Positions 5,135 through 8,601 of a stretch of 8,601 nucleotides of DNA are shown here, one piece after another (position 1 is the first letter of the stretch; each line of letters begins with the position of its first letter). Source of the DNA: an uncultured bacterium (GTDB lineage Bacteria > Spirochaetota > Spirochaetia > Sphaerochaetales > Sphaerochaetaceae). The notes beneath the pieces were generated by a model. The model ran no database searches, was not told the DNA's origin, and saw only the letters and a list, made by a program, of their open reading frames with translations. The translations under genes were made by a program, and so were the position numbers. The stretch covers positions 1 to 8,601 of the forward strand of contig CAJMOS010000116.1 of assembly GCA_905215015.1 (NCBI GenBank), written 5' to 3'.

Positions 5135-6352
5135 CTATGATACATCAGGGTCGTGCCGGCAGGAACCCGGAATGTACCGGTATTTCTCCCGATAGAGCCC
5201 GACTCCTTTGCGCAACCGCGCAAGCCCCTCTTCGACCACAGCCCGCGGGCAGGCGACGTTCATGCGCACGAACCCCTCGCCCCCTTTGCCGTACTGCGGA
5301 CCGTCGCTGAGGAACAACCCGGTTTTCTCACGCAGGAAGGCGGCGAAGCCCTTGCCTTGGCCAGGCAGCTGGTGCAGGTCGATCCAGACCAGGTAGGTGG
5401 CGTTTTCGGGAACCACCTGCAATTCGGGAAGGTTTTGCGCGACAAAGGAAGCCACCAACCGCTTGTTCTGATACAGGTATTGGCGCAGGGCGTCGAGCCA
5501 TGGTCCGCCTTGGGTAAAGGCGGCTACCGCCATCTCCACCGCGAACGAGTTCGGCTCCGCCACCTCGTCGGTGTTCAGGCCGCGCCAGACCTTGTGGCGG
5601 AGATTCTCGTCGGGGACGAAGACCGCAGCGCTGTGGATGCCGGCGACGTTGAACGCCTTGCTGGGGCTGACGCAGGTGACGCTGATCTGCCGCGCCAGAT
5701 CGCTGACGCTGGCGAACGGAACATAAGAGGTACCCGGATCTGTCAGGTCGCAGTGGATCTCGTCGCTGACGACAACGACCCCGTACCGGGCGCAAAGCCC
5801 GGCCAGCTTCGCCAGCTCCTCTCTCGTCCAGATTCTGCCGCCGGGGTTTTGGGGATTGCAGAGCAACAGCAATGTCGACTGGGGGTTGGACAGTTTTTCC
5901 TCCAGGTCTTCCCAGTCGATCATGTACCCCTCAGGGGCCAGTTTCAGGGGACTCTCCAGAGGAACACGTCCGTTGTTCAGGATCGAGTTGAAGAAGATGT
6001 TGTAGACTGGCGTCATCACCACCACGTTCTCGGCGGGAGTCGTCAGCTTCCGGACCAGCGAGGAAATGGCGGGAACCACGCCGGTGGCGAATATCAGCCA
6101 ATCCTTCTCGATGGCCAAACCGTGGCGGTCCTTCCACCACCCGATATAGGCGTCATACCACTCGTCCGGGACGATCGAGTACCCGAAGACCCCGTGCGCC
6201 ACACGCCCAGCGAGCGCCTCACGGATCTCCGGAGCGGTCTTGAAGTCCATGTCGGCCACCCACATGGGCAACTCTCCCTCGCGCACGTCCCACTTGTCGG
6301 AATGGGAATGCCTGCGGTCGACAATCTCGTCGAAGTCGTACGGTCCCCTCAT
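5135..6352 (-). CDS. patB: MalY/PatB-family PLP-dependent aminotransferase / C-S lyase
   Basis: The 405-residue product is a fold-type I PLP enzyme of the MalY/PatB group. Members cleave the C-S bond of cystathionine or cysteine conjugates, giving a thiol, pyruvate and ammonia, and some also act as aminotransferases. Group features are the N-terminal YDFDEIVDRRHSHSDKWD and LPMWVADMDF (5-37), FGYS (56-59) and TPVYNIFF (114-121). CNPQNPGGRIW (165-175) and SDEIHCDL (196-203) supply cofactor contacts; SPSKAFNVAG (229-238) holds the Schiff-base Lys232, and GFVRMNVACPR (360-370) the carboxylate-binding Arg363. Length is slightly above the usual ~390. The ATG at 6350-6352 has GAGGGG about 6 bp before it. 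It lies 10 bp after DUF3737. The symbol is by family only; the substrate is not determined. Confidence 0.9.
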   Translation of the reverse strand: MRGPYDFDEIVDRRHSHSDKWDVREGELPMWVADMDFKTAPEIREALAGRVAHGVFGYSIVPDEWYDAYIGWWKDRHGLAIEKDWLIFATGVVPAISSLVRKLTTPAENVVVMTPVYNIFFNSILNNGRVPLESPLKLAPEGYMIDWEDLEEKLSNPQSTLLLLCNPQNPGGRIWTREELAKLAGLCARYGVVVVSDEIHCDLTDPGTSYVPFASVSDLARQISVTCVSPSKAFNVAGIHSAAVFVPDENLRHKVWRGLNTDEVAEPNSFAVEMAVAAFTQGGPWLDALRQYLYQNKRLVASFVAQNLPELQVVPENATYLVWIDLHQLPGQGKGFAAFLREKTGLFLSDGPQYGKGGEGFVRMNVACPRAVVEEGLARLRKGVGLYREKYRYIPGSCRHDPDVS

Positions 6353-6362
6353 GGCGTCCCCC

Positions 6363-7277
6363 TCAGGCTTCCGCCTGCCTGGTCATCTGCAGGTGCTTGT
6401 TCTGGCCAGCCTCGACCACGATCTTGGTCTTGGAGATATCGCAGTTGTCCTTCTCGATGATGGATTCGCCGATTTCCTTGGCACGGATGGTGCCGCTGCC
6501 GGGGTTCAGGATGGAATCGACACGGTTTGTCACCTCGACATCCATGTTCTCGCTGTATTCGAAGGCGTAGCTGGTGTTGACCAGCTTGCAGCCGACCAGT
6601 TTCAGGTTCTCGATGTAGTCCAGTCCCTGGTTGCTCTCGATGGTGCAGTTTACCAAGGTCAGGTTCTTGGTATTCCAGGCAAGGTACTCGCCGGAGATGT
6701 AGGAGTCGTAAACGGTGACGTTCTCGCAGTTCCAGAAGCAGTCCTTGGTGACCAGCTTGCAACCTCGGAGCGTGATGTTCCTGCCTCCGTCGAAGGCATA
6801 GTTGCCATAGATCTCCAGGTTGCTGGCGGTGATGTTCTGGCTGTTCATGGCGAAATAGTCGCCACGGACCACCACATGGTCCAGGTGGATGCCATTGCAC
6901 GTCCAGAAGGTTTCCTGCGCATTGGGGAGCGTGACGTTCTTCAGGGTGATGTCATTGCAGCGGCGGAAGTTCTTCGGAGCGCCGATCATGCTGTCCTCGA
7001 CCGTCATGTGGTTGGTGTACCAGACCCCGCTGCGCCCCATCTCCTGCCAGACGCAGTCCTTCACATAGACGTTCTCCGAGTACCAGAGCGGGTATTTCCA
7101 CTGGAACTCACAGCCATAGAGCTTCACGTTCCGGCTCTCCTTCAGCGGCGACTCGCCGTCGTGGAACACGGTATCGTGGATTTCCAGGTTCTCGCCACGG
7201 TACAGCGCCCGTTCTCCGCTCAGGCTTTCCTGCACGATTTTCTCGTTCGAACGTCTTATCGGGTTAAATCTCTGCAT
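6363..7277 (-). CDS. DUF3737 family right-handed beta-helix protein
   Basis: The 304-residue product matches my memory of the DUF3737 family (sometimes annotated as putative virulence factor without proof). It is built of about twelve short repeats. An Asn followed by alternating hydrophobic residues recurs at residues 30, 50, 69, 89, 108, 128, 148, 167, 186, 205, 224 and 244, a period of 19-20, as expected for the rungs of a parallel beta-helix with an asparagine ladder. Examples are RNVKLYGCEF, ENVYVKDCVW, RNITLRGCKL and ENLKLVGCKL. There are ten cysteines and many aromatics, but no signal peptide, so it is probably cytosolic. Function is unknown. The start is ATG 7275-7277, with AAGGAG 7 bp upstream; the frame is open 30 codons further but without a ribosome-binding site. 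It is the first gene of a five-gene operon. Confidence 0.85.
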   Translation of the reverse strand: MQRFNPIRRSNEKIVQESLSGERALYRGENLEIHDTVFHDGESPLKESRNVKLYGCEFQWKYPLWYSENVYVKDCVWQEMGRSGVWYTNHMTVEDSMIGAPKNFRRCNDITLKNVTLPNAQETFWTCNGIHLDHVVVRGDYFAMNSQNITASNLEIYGNYAFDGGRNITLRGCKLVTKDCFWNCENVTVYDSYISGEYLAWNTKNLTLVNCTIESNQGLDYIENLKLVGCKLVNTSYAFEYSENMDVEVTNRVDSILNPGSGTIRAKEIGESIIEKDNCDISKTKIVVEAGQNKHLQMTRQAEA

Positions 7278-7356
7278 ATCTGTGCTCCTTGGTTCGTTGA
7301 TGGTGACGGTATGCCGGAGCGTGGGTGCAAGAAACCATCCAGCAACCAGCTTCCGA

Positions 7357-7385
7357 AAGATAATCATTATTGTAACATTTTACAA
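7357..7385 (-). promoter_or_regulatory. Possible promoter of the DUF3737-malY/patB-MBL-ogt-ATL operon
   Basis: On the minus strand TTGTAA (7385-7380, 4/6 match to -35) is followed by 17 bp and TATCTT (7362-7357, 4/6 match to -10). It lies in the most AT-rich part of the gap. A start near 7350 would give a leader of about 73 nt. The hexamers are weak, so activation or a different start is possible. Confidence 0.4.
7358..7385. promoter_or_regulatory. Fur-family-like inverted repeat plus adjacent TTGTAA dyad
   Basis: On the + strand GATAATCATTAT begins at 7359; with flanks (7358-7372) it matches 11 of the 14 fixed positions of the 7-1-7 Fur box (TGATAAT-N-ATTATCA) and 10 of 14 of a PerR box. 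Directly beside it TTGTAA (7370-7375), CATT, TTACAA (7380-7385) is a perfect dyad. Together they cover the -10 box, spacer and -35 box proposed for the operon, where a repressor would block transcription. Which regulator binds, if any, is inference. Confidence 0.4.
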
Positions 7386-7470
7386 ATGGAACCTTTTGCT
7401 CTTTTGACATCAGGCCTGCATCCATTTCCACCATACACGGCAGGAGGGAAGCCGGAAACACGCAAACACG

Positions 7471-7519
7471 ACCAGGAACGGGACCACCTGCTTTCCCACA
7501 GGCTGCCCACGTTCCTGGT
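7471..7519 (-). terminator. Stem-loop terminator after the aldo/keto reductase gene
   Basis: ACCAGGAACG (7471-7480) and CGTTCCTGGT (7510-7519) form a 10-bp perfect stem, with a smaller CCTG/CAGG stem (7487-7490/7499-7502) inside the loop. It starts 19 bp after the aldo/keto reductase stop. On the minus strand it is preceded by an A run and followed by CGTGTTTGCGTGTTT, a broken U-rich tail. The + strand has the better tail (TTCCTTTTTG), so the element probably works in both directions. Confidence 0.65.
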
Positions 7520-7538
7520 TCCTTTTTGCCTGTATCCC

Positions 7539-8384
7539 TCAATCCGCCCAGAAGTTTCCCTTCATCGCCGCATATTTCTCTTCCTCTCCGGGAGCCGGGT
7601 TGTAATACTTCTTCTCCGTGTCGAGGCTTGCGATGTCCGCCATCTCTTTATCCGTCAGCCGAAAGTCGAAGATGTCGGCATTGGCCTTGATGTGGCCAGG
7701 GTTCTTCGACCCGGGAATGACGATGTGTCCCATCTGGGTGTGCCAGCGCAGCACGATCTGCGCCTCACTCTTGTGGTACTTGGCGGCAAGCTTGGCGAAG
7801 ACCGGCTGGGCAAGCAGGCTTTTGTCGCCATGACCGAGCGGGTACCACGCCATGAGCCGGGTGCCGTACGGCTCCAGGATGCCCATGACTTCCTTCTGGG
7901 TGCAGTAGGGATGGGCCTCAAGCTGGACGACCTGTGGCTTGATCTCGCTCTCAGAGAGAAGCCTCCGGAGCTTTTCCCCGAAGAAGTTGGAGATGCCGAT
8001 CGAACGGACCTTCCCCTCCTTGTACGCTTTCTCCAGCTGGCGGTAGCCGGCCATGTAGTTGCCGGCAGGCTGATGGAGGAAAAGCAGGTCCAGGTAATCG
8101 ACGCCGAGTCTTTCCAGCGTCTCGTCCACTGCCGAGTCCGACGCATAGACGGTCGGCCAGAGCTTGGAGGAAAGGAAGAGGTCTTTTCTCTCCACACCGC
8201 TGTTTTTGATTCCCTTGCCGACCGCAATCTCGTTGCAATACATGTTGGCGGTATCGATCAGGCGGTAGCCGCTCCGAATGGCGACTTCTACCGAATGCTC
8301 CGCATCCCGCGGTGCAAGCAGGAAGGTTCCAAGTCCAAGGACGGGGATATTCACCCCATTGCTCAATGCAATCTGTTCAGTCAT
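7539..8384 (-). CDS. Aldo/keto reductase (2,5-diketogluconate reductase-like)
   Basis: The 281-residue product is a TIM-barrel NADPH-dependent oxidoreductase that reduces aldehydes or ketones to alcohols. The catalytic tetrad is complete: Asp44 and Tyr49 in LIDTANMY, Lys74 in LSSKLW and His104 in LFLHQP. GLGTF (17-21) opens the barrel, VRSIGISNF (126-134) and QLEAHPY (154-160) are family motifs, and VIPGSKN (222-228) binds the 2'-phosphate of NADPH. Size and motifs place it in the short bacterial AKR5-like group (2,5-diketo-D-gluconate or methylglyoxal reductases); the natural substrate is not evident. It has no signal peptide. The ATG at 8382-8384 follows AAGGAGAG. It starts 15 bp after the flavodoxin-like gene, and a stem-loop follows it. 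Confidence 0.93.
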   Translation of the reverse strand: MTEQIALSNGVNIPVLGLGTFLLAPRDAEHSVEVAIRSGYRLIDTANMYCNEIAVGKGIKNSGVERKDLFLSSKLWPTVYASDSAVDETLERLGVDYLDLLFLHQPAGNYMAGYRQLEKAYKEGKVRSIGISNFFGEKLRRLLSESEIKPQVVQLEAHPYCTQKEVMGILEPYGTRLMAWYPLGHGDKSLLAQPVFAKLAAKYHKSEAQIVLRWHTQMGHIVIPGSKNPGHIKANADIFDFRLTDKEMADIASLDTEKKYYNPAPGEEEKYAAMKGNFWAD

Positions 8385-8399
8385 CGTTTTTTCTCTCCT

Positions 8400-8601
8400 T
8401 CAAAGCCAATCGCCGGCATGGTCGATTTCGTCGTTGTAAGGACCGGCGACCACCTTCGCGTTCCGCGCGTAGGACCGGACATCCGCCACCGCCGTCTCGA
8501 ACTGCTTCCTGTCGCGGCTGTAGGCATCGGCGACCACGAGGATTTCCTTGCCTTTCCAGTCTCCCTCGTCCTTGAGGAATGAAAGCACGGCCATCGGCGC
8601 A
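8400..8601 (-). CDS. Flavodoxin-like protein, C-terminal part (5' partial)
   Basis: Only the last 66 or so residues are in the window; the frame runs off the right edge. The visible part begins A-P-M-A-V-L-S-F-L, then DWKGKEILVVADAYSRD (about 14-30 of the visible part), a helix with VRSYARNAKVVAG, and ends AGDWL. A P-x-x-x-FL segment followed by W/F-x-GK-x-hydrophobic strand, then a helix ending in A-x-x-A-x-V-x-x-G and a D-W-L terminus, recalls flavodoxin-fold proteins and NAD(P)H-dependent FMN reductases. The Met at 8592-8594 is probably internal, since no ribosome-binding site is visible before it. It is the upstream partner of the aldo/keto reductase gene, 15 bp apart. The assignment is tentative because the FMN-binding N-terminus is not visible. 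Confidence 0.5.
   Translation of the reverse strand, partial: APMAVLSFLKDEGDWKGKEILVVADAYSRDRKQFETAVADVRSYARNAKVVAGPYNDEIDHAGDWL

Larger units (their letters stand above)
7278..7538. other. Intergenic region between the aldo/keto reductase and DUF3737 genes
   Basis: This 261-bp gap contains, from right to left, the stem-loop that ends the aldo/keto reductase unit (7471-7519), a featureless stretch, an AT-rich block (7357-7387) with the likely promoter and two dyads of the DUF3737 operon, and a leader of about 73 nt. An open frame of 92 codons spans it on the minus strand but crosses these elements, has no ribosome-binding site and resembles nothing I know. I see no other gene in it. Confidence 0.6.

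Noticed and set aside
5153..6460. A 435-codon open frame on the + strand
   Set aside because: It is antisense to the C-S lyase gene, whose protein has full family motifs. The + translation is rich in D, V, R and H in the way of a reverse-strand shadow and has no motif.
7404..7437. TTGACA at 7404-7409 as a + strand -35 box
   Set aside because: The only -10-like hexamer (CATACA at 7432) is 22 bp away, and there is no + strand gene downstream for it to serve.
7264..7542. A 92-codon minus-strand frame in the gap before the DUF3737 gene
   Set aside because: It spans the terminator and promoter region, has no ribosome-binding site and no recognisable protein character.
6240..8582. A 780-codon open frame on the + strand
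   Set aside because: It runs antisense through the DUF3737 and aldo/keto reductase genes and their intergenic region, including the terminator and promoter. Its translation shows no domain, and long antisense frames are common in GC-rich genes.

Overview
The window is a dense, GC-rich bacterial chromosome segment in which I see ten complete protein genes and two partial genes cut by the window edges. Most starts are preceded by a good Shine-Dalgarno sequence (GGAG/AGGAGG type). I see no tRNA, rRNA, CRISPR array, insertion sequence or phage gene. The gene set fits an anaerobic or microaerophilic chemoheterotroph: an archaeal/fungal-type aspartate-semialdehyde dehydrogenase, a flavin reductase-like protein, a MalY/PatB C-S lyase, a DUF3737 beta-helix protein, an aldo/keto reductase and a flavodoxin-like end. 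A Sphaerochaeta-like spirochaete is my best guess, but this rests on memory of gene content, not on a search, and is weak.

Layout, left to right. At 2-190 (+) lies the C-terminal end of a PHP-family histidinol-phosphatase; the first ~55 bases are abruptly AT-rich. It converges, stop codon against stop codon, on a flavin reductase-like gene (191-760, -). Upstream of that on the same strand is an RsuA-type pseudouridine synthase (819-1514, -). Diverging from it is a two-gene + unit: a small DUF4177-like protein (1598-1870) overlapping by 8 bp a pyridoxamine-phosphate-oxidase-like flavoprotein (1863-2372). A strong stem-loop (2379-2411) separates that unit from the convergent asd gene (2419-3507, -). 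The asd gene has its own good promoter, which carries two inverted repeats.

The region 3640-7277 (-) is the most distinctive part. It is a five-gene, tightly packed transcription unit in the order DUF3737 beta-helix protein, MalY/PatB C-S lyase, metallo-beta-lactamase-fold hydrolase, O6-alkylguanine-DNA alkyltransferase (Ogt), and a second, short alkyltransferase-like (ATL) protein that keeps the active-site cysteine. Gaps are 10, 15 and 5 bp, then a 4-bp overlap. Its upstream region (7278-7538) holds a plausible promoter overlapped by a Fur-family-like inverted repeat and a second perfect dyad, and also the stem-loop terminator of the next unit.

That next unit (7539 to beyond the right edge, -) is a flavodoxin-like protein (C-terminal part only) followed 15 bp later by an aldo/keto reductase. 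Together the genes suggest small-molecule redox chemistry, sulfur amino-acid breakdown and repair of alkylated DNA, plus housekeeping (asd, rsuA). I find no clear new defence or mobile system. The best candidates for something undescribed are the five-gene operon, the ATL protein with a retained cysteine, and the operator-like dyads in the two promoters.
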